Positions 52,764-61,558 are shown, counted from the stretch's first letter. The stretch: 64,000 nucleotides of DNA from Haliea sp963974125 (GCA_963974125.1 CAXBCH010000009.1:52954-116953), one strand, 5' to 3'. Numbers and translations are program-made. The notes: generated by a model not told the origin, from the sequence alone.

Positions 52764-53903
52764 TCAGCGGGTTGCCAGCAGGTCCAGCTTGTTGCGGTAG
52801 CGGGCCTGATGCTCCTCGCCAGCGTGACGGGACGCCAGTTCGAACTGCGACTGCGCCGCTGCCAGGTCACCCTGCTGCAGATAGGTCAAGCCGAGCAGGC
52901 GGTAAAACTCGTGCTCCCCGGATTCCCGCCGAATGGCCGTCAGCAGGAGCTGGCGCGCCGCCCCGTACTCCGCCCTGGCATAGGCCTCCTCCGCCAGGTG
53001 AAACAGGTAATAGGGGTTGCGGCGTCGGAACAGCTGTACCCGATCGCGGTACCAGGCGCTCAACTCCTGCTCTCCCAGCTGTGCATACAGCCGTGCCAGG
53101 TTGCTGTTGGCGGCGGCATCGTCGCCCAGCTCAACTGCCCGCAGGTAGCCCGATTCCGCAGCCGCGAGGTCCCCGTGCCGCCGGTACAGGGTACCGAGAT
53201 TGGTCCAGACATGGGCAGTGCGCGGGCGCAGTTCAAGCGCGGCGCGCAGATGCAGGAACGCCCGCTCGTGGTCACCCTGCTCCATCCAGTGCACTCCCAT
53301 GTTGTTGTGATAGCGCGCCAGGGCCTCTGCATCACTCAACACGCGACGCTTGTAGTCGCGGTCGTAGTCGCCGAGGTTGAAATCTACCACCTGCTCGCCG
53401 ACCGGCAACTTGACCAGGGCATTGATATGCAGGTTGTACATCCAGGTCTCGCCGTCCGCGGTCCAGGAGGGTGGAATCTCCACCTCCTGGTAGCGGGCGT
53501 GGACACCGGCCTCCCTGGCAAGGGCGACAAACAGGTTGGTAAACGACATGCAGTTGCCTTCCCGTTGATAGAAGGCCTCTTCCGCGGTGAAGGTCCTGAA
53601 ATTGTCATAACGCAGTTGCAGCCCGTCCTCCAACAGCGCCTGCAGAATCATCTCAATGGTGCGCGTAGGGCCGAGGCCAGCGGGCACGTGCTGCCGCAGA
53701 AACGCTCGCATATCCTCATTGACTGCCGTCAAAGCCACGGGCGGTGGTGCCGCATCGCGACCTATCCCGAACCGCTCACCCGAAAGCAGGTCGCCAGGCA
53801 CCAGTGCTGCAGTCTGCAAACCCGGCGGCTGAGCGACACAGGCCACCAGGGTGAGCGCGAGGGCAGCCACTGCCAGACCGCAAGTGTGTCTTTTCCAATT
53901 CAT
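52764..53903 (-). CDS. Transglutaminase-like/TPR lipoprotein
   Basis: 379 aa from the ATG at 53903 (GAGG ribosome site). Lipobox LTLVAC places Cys near residue 21. Transglutaminase-like core: Cys in REGNCMSFTNLFVALAREAG, His in NLHINALVKLPVG and Asp in VVDFNLGDYD. Then 4-5 TPR units (e.g. NNMGVHWMEQGDHERAFLHL). Probably outer-membrane anchored; the triad suggests a peptidase or cross-linking activity, unproven. Divergent from marC; 149 nt from the hydroxylase. Confidence 0.82.
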   Translation of the reverse strand: MNWKRHTCGLAVAALALTLVACVAQPPGLQTAALVPGDLLSGERFGIGRDAAPPPVALTAVNEDMRAFLRQHVPAGLGPTRTIEMILQALLEDGLQLRYDNFRTFTAEEAFYQREGNCMSFTNLFVALAREAGVHARYQEVEIPPSWTADGETWMYNLHINALVKLPVGEQVVDFNLGDYDRDYKRRVLSDAEALARYHNNMGVHWMEQGDHERAFLHLRAALELRPRTAHVWTNLGTLYRRHGDLAAAESGYLRAVELGDDAAANSNLARLYAQLGEQELSAWYRDRVQLFRRRNPYYLFHLAEEAYARAEYGAARQLLLTAIRRESGEHEFYRLLGLTYLQQGDLAAAQSQFELASRHAGEEHQARYRNKLDLLATR

Positions 53904-54034
53904 GTCGGGCCTCACTGGCATGACCGTCACCTGACCTGTTCCCAGCATAGCACTTTGGGCTGTGGAAGACCGCCGGAGCCCTTACCGCGTTGATGCTGCC
54001 CGGGTTAAACTGGAGCGGCTACCTGGGAGTATTC

Positions 54035-54631
54035 ATGGACACTGTATCCGCCTTCGTCACCCTGCTGTTCGTCATGGACCCGCTGGGCAATATCCCGATC
54101 TTTCTTGCGGTGCTGAAAGACGTGGAGGCAAAACGCCGCCAGTGGGTCATCTTTCGCGAAATGCTGATTGCCCTGGGCGTATTGCTGCTGTTCCTGTATG
54201 CGGGTTCGGCCATGCTCAACGTGCTCAACCTGCGCCAGGAGTCCATCAGCATCGCCGGCGCCATCATCCTGTTCCTGATCGCCCTGCGCATGATCTTCCC
54301 CAACCCCCAGGGCATGCTGGGCGACACCCCCGAGGGCGAACCCTTCATCGTGCCCCTCGCCATCCCCATGGTCGCCGGCCCCTCGGCACTGGCGATCACC
54401 ATGCTGCTGGTGCACAAGGACCCGGAGCGGATGCTGGACTGGACCCTGGCCGTGGTCGGCGCCTGGGGGGTCTGTGCGGTGCTGCTGATGGCCTCGCCAC
54501 TGCTGCTGCGGGCGCTCGGCGCGCGGGGATTGATCGCCATGGAACGGCTTATGGGGATGATCCTGGTGATCATTTCGGTGCAGATGTTCTTTGACGGGGT
54601 GCAGAAGTTTCTCAACCTGGCGGCGGTGTGA
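54035..54631 (+). CDS. MarC family membrane protein
   Basis: 198 aa from the ATG at 54035 (GGGAG, 5 nt spacing), with the typical start MDTVSAFVTLLFVMDPLGNI. Six membrane helices; DPLGNIPIFL and VPLAIPMVAGPSAL are the MarC signatures. Once linked to antibiotic resistance, the family has no established substrate. Followed 48 nt after its stop by hairpin element 1. Confidence 0.92.
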   Translation: MDTVSAFVTLLFVMDPLGNIPIFLAVLKDVEAKRRQWVIFREMLIALGVLLLFLYAGSAMLNVLNLRQESISIAGAIILFLIALRMIFPNPQGMLGDTPEGEPFIVPLAIPMVAGPSALAITMLLVHKDPERMLDWTLAVVGAWGVCAVLLMASPLLLRALGARGLIAMERLMGMILVIISVQMFFDGVQKFLNLAAV

Positions 54632-54635
54632 CTGC

Positions 54636-54662
54636 TCGCGGGTCGCGGGTCGCGGGTCGCGG
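54636..54662. repeat. Tandem repeat, unit TCGCGGG
   Basis: Nearly four direct copies of a 7-nt unit starting 5 nt after the marC stop. Confidence 0.9.
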
Positions 54663-54679
54663 TGACAGAGCTCTGAGCC

Positions 54680-54806
54680 GGCGGCCAGTTCGGTGTGGGG
54701 GTTGCCGGACACGCCGTAAACCCATCCATGGGGGCTTGGATGCCTGGGCGGCCCCGAAAATCCATGTTTCATACAGTCCGGCAACCCCCACACCGAACCG
54801 GCCGCC
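54680..54806 (+). repeat. Long hairpin element, copy 1
   Basis: 31-nt arms 54680-54710 and 54776-54806 pair with one A-C mismatch. The 65-nt loop begins with the core ACGCCGTAAACCCATCCATG and ends ATCCATGTTTC-ATACA. Same core as copies 2 and 3, but arms differ. 48 nt after marC. A short T-rich stretch (TCCTTTT) follows. Confidence 0.85.
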
Positions 54807-54940
54807 TCCTTTTCTGCCAGCGAGATGCACGGCACTGCGTTAGCGATACTGTTTAGCTGGAATTCTGTAGCTGTGTTTAGAGCGAAACTGTGAATCCCCG
54901 GTGAAAAGAACCAGGAAACGTCGACTCAGCGCCAAATCGA

Positions 54941-55054
54941 GGCTCCGGTGCCTCTGGGGGCCTACATGGACTGTGTGAGACATGGATGTCGAACACAAGC
55001 TCCCATGGATGGGTTCACGGCGTGTCCATGTAGGCCCCCAGGGGTACCGGAGCC
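54941..55054 (-). repeat. Long hairpin element, copy 2
   Basis: 31-nt arms 54941-54971 and 55024-55054; the only two non-Watson-Crick positions are G-T pairs, which an RNA would tolerate. The 52-nt loop on the minus strand reads ACGCCGTGAACCCATCCATG... and has an inner stem GACAT-CC-ATGTC. Lies 59 nt after the stop of the minus-strand hydrolase. Confidence 0.85.
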
Positions 55055-55113
55055 GAATTTAGAACTCGCGTCACCCAGGTCCCGAATCAAGATCTGGCAA
55101 CAAAATCGCGGTC

Positions 55114-56094
55114 TTACCACCCAAGGTATCTATCAACGACCTTCAGGTACCTCTCCCGCAATGATCGGGACTCATTGGCCAGCTGATGCCCCGCCCCGTG
55201 CACCAGCTCAATCCGCAACCCCGGGAAGAGCTTCCCGTACCGCGGCAGGTTGTAGCGCCAGTCCACCGTGGTGTCGGCATCGCCCTGAACCAGCAGCGCC
55301 GGCCCCACGCCCAGGTCCTGCAGTGGCAGCTCCGCCAGCCAGCGACGGAGGGCGCCGACCCAGCTGACGTGGATGCGCTGGGACTGCAGCGGGTCGTTGC
55401 GGACAAAGGCGAGAAAATCGCGGTCGGAAGAATTGTCGGCAAAGCCACGGGGTACGGTGTCGGCGAAGCGGTGTACCAGGGCGTGGGCGGCGCGCACTTG
55501 CCACCAGCCGGCGGGGCGCAGCAGGGGGGCGAGCAGCACGGTGCCGGTGAAGGGCCAGGGTGGATGGTGGCGGGCAAACTCGACCAGGGCGGCGGCGCCG
55601 GTGCTCTGGGCCATGGCCTGCCAGGGCAGGCGCGGCAGTTCCAGGGCAGTGAGCACGTCAGCAATGGCGTCACCGTACTCGCGGAAATCGCCAATGGCGA
55701 CGGGGGTGCCGGTGGACAGGCCGTGGCCGGGCAGGTCGAAGGCAACCACGTTGCAGCCCCGCGCCAGGGCGTGGCCGATGAGGTGCCGGTAGAGGCCGAC
55801 GTGGTCCAGGTAGCCGTGTACCAGCAGCAGGTTGTGGCGAGCGTCCGCCTGCTGCCAGCAGTGGACAGCCAGCTGGCAGTCGCCGCTTGGCACAGTGCCA
55901 ATCCGGTGGCTGACGCCCGGCTGTTGCCGGGCGAAGTCGATAGCGTAGAACTCGAGGTACTCTGCCAGTCCCGGTGTTGGACGGTCCTCGCCGAGTGGCG
56001 GCAGTGCGCCGCTCAGGGCCTGGAGGCTTTGGCGGTCGGGTGGCGCCACGTAAACCGGGGCGCTAGTTGACCTTCGGATCCAGCTCGCCGGCAT
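55114..56094 (-). CDS. Alpha/beta hydrolase, lysophospholipase/monoglyceride-lipase type
   Basis: 326 aa from the ATG at 56094, preferred because AGGAAG stands 6 nt upstream; this overlaps the fba end by 32 nt. LLVHGYLDHVGLYRHLIGHAL, DLPGHGLSTG, nucleophile MAQSTGAAALVEFA (an unusual AxSxG elbow instead of GxSxG), Asp in VQGDADTTVDW and His in VHGAGHQLANES. Members deacylate lysophospholipids or monoacylglycerols. Last gene after fba-pgk-epd-tkt. Confidence 0.85.
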   Translation of the reverse strand: MPASWIRRSTSAPVYVAPPDRQSLQALSGALPPLGEDRPTPGLAEYLEFYAIDFARQQPGVSHRIGTVPSGDCQLAVHCWQQADARHNLLLVHGYLDHVGLYRHLIGHALARGCNVVAFDLPGHGLSTGTPVAIGDFREYGDAIADVLTALELPRLPWQAMAQSTGAAALVEFARHHPPWPFTGTVLLAPLLRPAGWWQVRAAHALVHRFADTVPRGFADNSSDRDFLAFVRNDPLQSQRIHVSWVGALRRWLAELPLQDLGVGPALLVQGDADTTVDWRYNLPRYGKLFPGLRIELVHGAGHQLANESRSLRERYLKVVDRYLGW

Positions 56095-57127
56095 CGTAGG
56101 CTTCCTGCATGGCAATCAGCGAGCGAACCTTGATCCGGTCGGCGTTGCCGGCAGTGCCAAAGGCCTCGTAGCGGGCAATGCAGATGTCCTTCATCGCCAC
56201 GGTCGTCGCGGTGAGGAACTTGCGCGGATCGAACTCGGCGGGGTGCTGGGCCAGGAAGCGGCGTACCGCGCCGGTGGATGCCAGCCGCAGGTCGGTGTCG
56301 ATGTTGATCTTGCGCACCCCGTGGCGGATGCCTTCTTGGATCTGCTCCACCGGCACGCCGTAGGTTTCCGGAATGTCACCGCCAAACTCGTTGATGATGG
56401 CGAGCCACTCCTGGGGCACGGAGGAAGACCCGTGCATTACCAGGTGCGTGTCGGGAATGCGGGCATGGATCTGCCTGATGCGGTCGATGGCGAGGATATC
56501 GCCGGTCGGCGGGCGGCTGAACTTGTAGGCGCCGTGACTGGTGCCGCAGGCAATGGCCAGGGCATCAACCCCGGTCGCCTTGACGAAGGCCGCGGCCTCC
56601 TCCGGGTCCGTCAGCATCTGCTCGTGACTCAGCGTACCCGCGGCGCCGACACCGTCTTCCTCGCCCGCCTGGCCGGTTTCCAGGGAACCCAGGCAACCCA
56701 GCTCACCCTCAACCGAAACACCGCAGGCGTGCGCCATTTCCACCACCTGGCGGGTAACGCCCACGTTGTAGTCGTAATCCATGGGCGTCTTGCCGTCCAC
56801 ACCCAGGGAGCCGTCCATCATCACCGAGCTGAAGCCCAGCTGGATGGAGCGCTGACACACTGCCGGGGAGACCCCGTGATCCTGGTGCATGACCACGGGA
56901 ATGTGCGGAAACTCCTCGATCGCGGCCTGGATCAGGTAGCGCAGGAAGGGTGCGCCGGCGTATTTGCGGGCGCCGGCGCTGGCCTGCATGATCACCGGGG
57001 AATTGGTGGCATCGGCCGCCTCCATGATGGCCCGGGTCTGTTCCAGGTTGTTGACGTTGAAGGCGGGCACACCGTAGCCGTGTTCGGCGGCGTGGTCCAG
57101 CAACTGACGCATACTGATAAGAGCCAT
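56063..57127 (-). CDS. fba: Fructose-bisphosphate aldolase class II
   Basis: 354 aa. GVPAFNVNNLEQTRAIMEAA, zinc ligands in HIPVVMHQDHGVSP, MMDGSLGVDGKTPMDYDYNV, VEGELGCLGSLETGQAGEEDG, and the LVMHGSSSVPQEW and KINIDTDLRLA segments. It is the longer class IIB form found with Calvin/glycolysis genes in Pseudomonas and relatives. 39 nt after pgk. Confidence 0.96.
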   Translation of the reverse strand: MALISMRQLLDHAAEHGYGVPAFNVNNLEQTRAIMEAADATNSPVIMQASAGARKYAGAPFLRYLIQAAIEEFPHIPVVMHQDHGVSPAVCQRSIQLGFSSVMMDGSLGVDGKTPMDYDYNVGVTRQVVEMAHACGVSVEGELGCLGSLETGQAGEEDGVGAAGTLSHEQMLTDPEEAAAFVKATGVDALAIACGTSHGAYKFSRPPTGDILAIDRIRQIHARIPDTHLVMHGSSSVPQEWLAIINEFGGDIPETYGVPVEQIQEGIRHGVRKINIDTDLRLASTGAVRRFLAQHPAEFDPRKFLTATTVAMKDICIARYEAFGTAGNADRIKVRSLIAMQEAYDAGELDPKVN

Positions 57128-57166
57128 GGATAAATCCTCGATGAATTGCTGGCGGAGGCGCTGCCC

Positions 57167-58327
57167 TCAGGCATCCTCTCCGCGTTGTTGGAGAATGGCG
57201 ACCGCGGGCAGGGTCTTGCCTTCCACATATTCCAGGAAGGCGCCGCCGCCGGTCGAGATATAGGACACCCTGTCGGCAATACCGTACTTGTCGATCGCCG
57301 CCAGGGTGTCGCCACCGCCCGCCAGCGAGAACGCGGGACTGTCGGCAATGGCCCGGGCCAGGGCTTCGGTACCGCCACCGAACTGGTCAAATTCGAACAC
57401 ACCGACCGGGCCGTTCCAGAGAATGGTGCCGGCGGTGGCGAGCACTTCGGCAATGGCGGCGGCGGCCTGGGGGCCGATATCCAGAATCATGTCGTCCTCG
57501 GCTACCGCGTCCGCAGGCTTGGTTTCCGCCACGGCGCTGGCGGACACCTCCTTGCCGGTGACCACATCCACGGGTACCGGAATACTGGTCTTGGCCATCA
57601 GTGCCGTGGCCGCGGGAATCAGGTCGTGCTCACACAGGGACTTGCCCACCGGCTTGCCGCTGGCAGCCAGGAAGGTGTTGGCGATGCCGCCGCCGACCAC
57701 CAGCTGGTCGACCTTGTCCGCCAGGGTCTCCAGTACGGTCAGCTTGGTGGAGACCTTGGACCCCCCGACAATCGCCACCAGCGGCCGCGCCGGCCGCGCC
57801 AGGGCCTTTTCCAGCGCCGTCAGTTCCGCAGCCAGCAGCGGACCGGCACAGGCCACGGGCGCAAAGCGGGCCACCCCGTGGGTAGACGCCTGGGCCCGGT
57901 GGGCGGTGCCAAAGGCATCCATGACAAAAATATCGCAGAGTGCCGCATAGGCCCGGGCGAGGGTCTCGTCGTCCTTTTTCTCGCCCGGGTTGAAGCGCAC
58001 GTTTTCCAGCAGCGCGACCTCACCATCGGCGAGGTCGACGCCCTCTCGCCATTCCGCCAGCAGGGTCACCGGCTGGCCCAGCAGCTCCGCCAGATGCGTA
58101 GCGACCGGTGCCAGGGAAAACTCCTCCGCAAACACGCCCTCCTCCGGCCGCCCCAGATGCGACATCAGCAGCACCCTGGCGCCCGCCGCGGCTGCCTGGC
58201 GGATGGTCGGCAGAGCCGCGCGGATGCGCGCATCGCTGCTCACCACGCCATCCTGCAGTGGCACGTTGAGGTCCTCGCGAATCAGCACCCGCTTGCCGGC
58301 GAGGTCCAGATCGTTCATCAGTATCAT
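57167..58327 (-). CDS. pgk: Phosphoglycerate kinase
   Basis: 386 aa. RVLIREDLNVPLQDGVV (substrate Arg/Asp/Asn), LLMSHLGRPEEGVF, IVGGSKVSTKLTVLETL, GPVGVFEFDQFGGGTEALA and AGGGDTLAAIDKYG (ATP site). Transfers phosphate between 1,3-bisphosphoglycerate and ADP. 27 nt after epd. Confidence 0.97.
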   Translation of the reverse strand: MILMNDLDLAGKRVLIREDLNVPLQDGVVSSDARIRAALPTIRQAAAAGARVLLMSHLGRPEEGVFAEEFSLAPVATHLAELLGQPVTLLAEWREGVDLADGEVALLENVRFNPGEKKDDETLARAYAALCDIFVMDAFGTAHRAQASTHGVARFAPVACAGPLLAAELTALEKALARPARPLVAIVGGSKVSTKLTVLETLADKVDQLVVGGGIANTFLAASGKPVGKSLCEHDLIPAATALMAKTSIPVPVDVVTGKEVSASAVAETKPADAVAEDDMILDIGPQAAAAIAEVLATAGTILWNGPVGVFEFDQFGGGTEALARAIADSPAFSLAGGGDTLAAIDKYGIADRVSYISTGGGAFLEYVEGKTLPAVAILQQRGEDA

Positions 58328-58354
58328 CGGTGCTCTCCTGCGCTGTTGTCCAGC

Positions 58355-59365
58355 CTACAGACTGCCCCACCAGGCAGCCACATCCAGCATGCGATTGGCA
58401 TAGGCCCATTCATTGTCAAACCAGGTGAGCACTTTGACCAGCTGCTCGCCACTGACCCGGGTCTGGCTGGCATCGACGATGCTTGAGCGCGGATCGTGGT
58501 TGAAGTCACAGGATGCCAGTGGTTCGATGGTAAAGCCAAGCACGCCGTGATAGCCGGCCACAGAGGCCTGGCGCAGAATACGGTTCACCGCCTGTTCGCT
58601 GGTGGGCTGGCTGACCTGCACGGTGAGGTCCATGGCGGAGACGTTCAGGGTCGGGACCCGCAGGGCCTGCGCGGTAAAGCGGCCGCGAAGTGCCGGCAGG
58701 ATGCGCTCGATGCCCTTGGCCAGGGCCGTATCCACCGGGATGATGGACTGTGCGGCGGCCCGGGTCTTGCGCAGATCCGTGTGGTGATAGGCGTCGAGCA
58801 CCGGCTGGTCGTTCATGGCCGAGTGAATGGTGGTGATGGTGCCACTGATGATACCGAGAGATGCGTCCAGGGCGTGAATCACCGGCACAATCCCGTTGGT
58901 GGTGCAGGAGGCGGCCGACACGATCTGGTGCCCGGCGCGCAGGGTGTCGTGGTTGATGCCGTAGACCACCGTGGCATCCACATCACCCTGGGCAGGCTGC
59001 GAGAACAGCACCTTGCCGGCGCCGCCGCGCAGATGCAGCTCGGCGGTGGCGCGGTCGCTGAAGGCGCCGGTGCACTCCAGCACCATATCGACGCCGAGGT
59101 CGGCCCAGGGCAGTTTTGCTACCTCGGGCTGGCTCAGCAGGACAATGCGGTCAGCCGCCACCCGCAGTTCCCCGACATCCCCCTCCAGCGGCAGGCCGAA
59201 GCGCCCATGGGTGCTGTCATAGCGGGTCAGGTGCAGAACCGTGCGGGCGTCGGCGAGTTCATTGATGGCGACAATCTGCAGCCGGTCGCGCAATGGACCC
59301 TCGTACAGGGCGCGCAGGATACTGCGCCCGATGCGGCCATAACCGTTGATGGCGAGGCGCAGCAC
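58355..59365 (-). CDS. epd: Erythrose-4-phosphate dehydrogenase (GAPDH family)
   Basis: 336 aa. NAD Rossmann LAINGYGRIGRSILRALYEG, catalytic Cys in SAASCTTNGIVPVIHALD, HSAMNDQPVLDAYHHTDLRK, then TRAAAQSIIPVDTALAKGIE and a DNEWAYANRML end. The AMNDQ segment and the tkt-epd-pgk-fba order indicate Epd, which makes 4-phosphoerythronate for PLP synthesis, rather than glycolytic GapA; the two are close, so some GAPDH activity is possible. Confidence 0.88.
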   Translation of the reverse strand: MLRLAINGYGRIGRSILRALYEGPLRDRLQIVAINELADARTVLHLTRYDSTHGRFGLPLEGDVGELRVAADRIVLLSQPEVAKLPWADLGVDMVLECTGAFSDRATAELHLRGGAGKVLFSQPAQGDVDATVVYGINHDTLRAGHQIVSAASCTTNGIVPVIHALDASLGIISGTITTIHSAMNDQPVLDAYHHTDLRKTRAAAQSIIPVDTALAKGIERILPALRGRFTAQALRVPTLNVSAMDLTVQVSQPTSEQAVNRILRQASVAGYHGVLGFTIEPLASCDFNHDPRSSIVDASQTRVSGEQLVKVLTWFDNEWAYANRMLDVAAWWGSL

Positions 59366-59369
59366 GGCC

Positions 59370-61373
59370 CTATTCCTCGAGCAGGATCTCTTCAGCCACC
59401 GCCACTACATTGTCGACGGTGAAGCCGAAGTGCGGCATCAGGTCGGCCGCGGGCGCGGACTCGCCAAAGGTCGTCATGCCCACCACCCGGCCGTCGAGGC
59501 CGACAAACTTGTACCAGAAATCCGTGTGCCCGGCTTCCACCGCGACCCGGGCCAGCACGTCACTGGGCAGGACCTGTTCACGGTATTCTGCATCCTGCTC
59601 CATGAACAGCTCGGCACAGGGCATGGAGACCACCCGCACCTGCCGCCCCGCAGCCGCCAGGCTTGCCGCGGCGTCCACCGCCAGCTGCACTTCCGAGCCG
59701 GTGGCAATCAAGATCAGCTCCGGATGCTGGTTACAGTCCACCAGGGTATAGGCGCCGCGGGCGATCGCGGCCACCTGCTCCGGCTCCCGGGGCTGGTGGG
59801 CGAGGTTCTGGCGCGAGAATACCAGCGCGGTCGGGCCCTTGCTGCGTTCCAGGGCCGCTTTCCAGGACACCGCGGATTCCACCGTGTCACAGGGGCGCCA
59901 GGTATGCAGATTGGGCGTCGTGCGCAGGGAGGTCAGTTGCTCCACCGGCTGGTGGGTGGGGCCATCTTCCCCCAGACCAATGGAATCGTGGGTGTAGACC
60001 AGGATAGAGCGCAATTTCATCAGCGCCGCCATGCGCACGGCGTTGCGGGCGTACTCCATGAAGATCAGGAAGGTGGCGCCGTAGGGCACGAAGCCACCGT
60101 GCAGGGCGATACCGTTCATGATGGCGGTCATGCCGAACTCACGCACGCCATAGTAAACGTAATTGCCGTTGGCGTCGGCGGCGCTCACCCCCCTGGCGTC
60201 GTCCCACAGGGTCAGGTTGGAACCGGCCAGGTCGGCGGAGCCGCCCAGCAGTTCCGGCAGCAGCGGCCCGAGGGCATTGAGGCAGTTCTGCGAGGCCTTG
60301 CGGGAGGCAATGGTCTTGCCGTCGGCCTGGCACTGTTCCACCCAGGCCTGGGCCTGCGCCGAAAAGTCCTCCGGCAGATCACCGGCCAGGCGGCGCCGCA
60401 GCTCGGTGGCCAGGCCCGGATGGGCGCTGGCGTAGGCCGCCATCGCATCGTCCCATTGTTGCTCGCGGGTGGCACCGGCAGGGCGCGCATCCCAGCCGCC
60501 ATAGATGTCTTCCGGGATCTCGAAGGGCGCGTGCTGCCAGCCCAGGGCCTCGCGGGCAGCGGCAATCTCCTCGGCGCCGAGAGGCGCACCGTGACAGGAC
60601 TCGGAGCCCTGCTTGTTCGGCGCCCCCTTGCCGATGATGGTCTTGCAGCAGATCAGGGTCGGCTTGCTGCCCTCGGCCCGGGCGGTCTCGATCGCCTGGC
60701 GGATTTCAACCGGGTCGTGACCATCCACGCTGGAGATGACCTGCCAGCCGTAGGCGCGGAAGCGGGCGGGGGTATCATCGGTGAACCAGCCCTCCACCTC
60801 GCCATCAATGGAAATGCCGTTGTCGTCGTAGAACGCGATCAACTTGCCCAGACCCAGGGTGCCCGCCAGCGAACTGGCCTCGTGGGAAATCCCTTCCATC
60901 AGGCAACCGTCGCCGGCGAAAACGTAGGTGTAGTGGTCAATGACTTCGTGACCCGGGCGGTTGAACTGGGCTGCCAGCACCCGCTCCGCCAGCGCCATGC
61001 CGACGGCGTTGGCAAGGCCCTGACCCAGCGGGCCGGTGGTGGTCTCGATTCCGGGCGCATAACCGTATTCCGGATGACCGGCAGTGAGGCTGTGCAACTG
61101 GCGAAAGTTCTGCAGTTCCTGCATCGGCAGGTCGTAGCCGCTCAGGTGCAGCAGCGAGTAGATCAACATGGAGCCGTGGCCATTGGAGAGCACGAAGCGG
61201 TCGCGATTGGCCCAGTGCGGGTTGGCCGGGTTGTGCTGCAGGAAATCGTTCCACAGTACTTCGGCGATGTCGGCCATGCCCATGGGCGCACCCGGGTGAC
61301 CGCTGTTGGCCCGCTGCACGGCATCCATACTGAGGGCGCGGATCGCATTGGCAAGATCGTTACGGGCGGGCAT
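59370..61373 (-). CDS. tkt: Transketolase
   Basis: 667 aa from the ATG at 61373: GGAG 6 nt upstream and the E. coli-like start MPARNDLANAIRALSMDAVQ; the frame to 61469 is discounted. RANSGHPGAPMGMADIAEVL, TPP motif GDGCLMEGISHEASSLAG, FYDDNGISIDGEVEGWF, then the Pyr domain with VREFGMTAIMNGIALHGG and THDSIGLGEDGPTHQPVEQL. Transfers two-carbon units in the pentose phosphate and Calvin cycles. epd follows 4 nt after. Confidence 0.97.
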   Translation of the reverse strand: MPARNDLANAIRALSMDAVQRANSGHPGAPMGMADIAEVLWNDFLQHNPANPHWANRDRFVLSNGHGSMLIYSLLHLSGYDLPMQELQNFRQLHSLTAGHPEYGYAPGIETTTGPLGQGLANAVGMALAERVLAAQFNRPGHEVIDHYTYVFAGDGCLMEGISHEASSLAGTLGLGKLIAFYDDNGISIDGEVEGWFTDDTPARFRAYGWQVISSVDGHDPVEIRQAIETARAEGSKPTLICCKTIIGKGAPNKQGSESCHGAPLGAEEIAAAREALGWQHAPFEIPEDIYGGWDARPAGATREQQWDDAMAAYASAHPGLATELRRRLAGDLPEDFSAQAQAWVEQCQADGKTIASRKASQNCLNALGPLLPELLGGSADLAGSNLTLWDDARGVSAADANGNYVYYGVREFGMTAIMNGIALHGGFVPYGATFLIFMEYARNAVRMAALMKLRSILVYTHDSIGLGEDGPTHQPVEQLTSLRTTPNLHTWRPCDTVESAVSWKAALERSKGPTALVFSRQNLAHQPREPEQVAAIARGAYTLVDCNQHPELILIATGSEVQLAVDAAASLAAAGRQVRVVSMPCAELFMEQDAEYREQVLPSDVLARVAVEAGHTDFWYKFVGLDGRVVGMTTFGESAPAADLMPHFGFTVDNVVAVAEEILLEE

Positions 61374-61497
61374 CGGCAACTCCATGGCGGTAGACGTTCG
61401 AGGACTTTGGAAAAAGGGGGCGCCATTTTCGCGTAAGCAGGCGCTAACGGCAAACAAATCACCAAACATTTACCATCTGCTGGAGCCCGGCCGGCGA

Positions 61498-61539
61498 CCT
61501 TGCCATCTATATCAAAATATTTTGATATAGATGGCAAGG
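61498..61539. promoter_or_regulatory. Perfect 42-bp palindrome, probable operator of the ArsR-type regulator
   Basis: Every base from 61498 to 61539 pairs about centre 61518.5; the AT-rich core is ATATCAAAATATTTTGATAT. It overlaps the -35 of the regulator-metK operon. A dimeric ArsR-family repressor is expected to bind such a site; it may also act on tkt, which starts 125 bp away on the other strand. Confidence 0.75.
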
Positions 61540-61550
61540 CCTGCTAGACT
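61522..61550 (+). promoter_or_regulatory. Promoter of the regulator-metK operon
   Basis: TTGATA (61522-61527), 17-nt spacer, TAGACT (61545-61550) with an extended TGC. The predicted start near 61557 is 2 nt before the ATG, so the mRNA may be leaderless. Confidence 0.55.
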
Positions 61551-61558
61551 TCCGCCCC

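Larger units (their letters stand above)
54632..55113. other. 482-nt intergenic region between convergent genes, made of hairpin elements
   Basis: Contains no credible gene. It holds a 7-bp tandem repeat, hairpin element 1 (plus orientation) and element 2 (minus orientation), separated by about 134 nt (54807-54940) in which nothing is recognised. Short frames with an APMDGFTACP-like peptide are translations of the repeat core. Confidence 0.8.

Noticed and set aside
59346..61436. 696-aa plus-strand frame
   Set aside because: Antisense of transketolase, which is intact.
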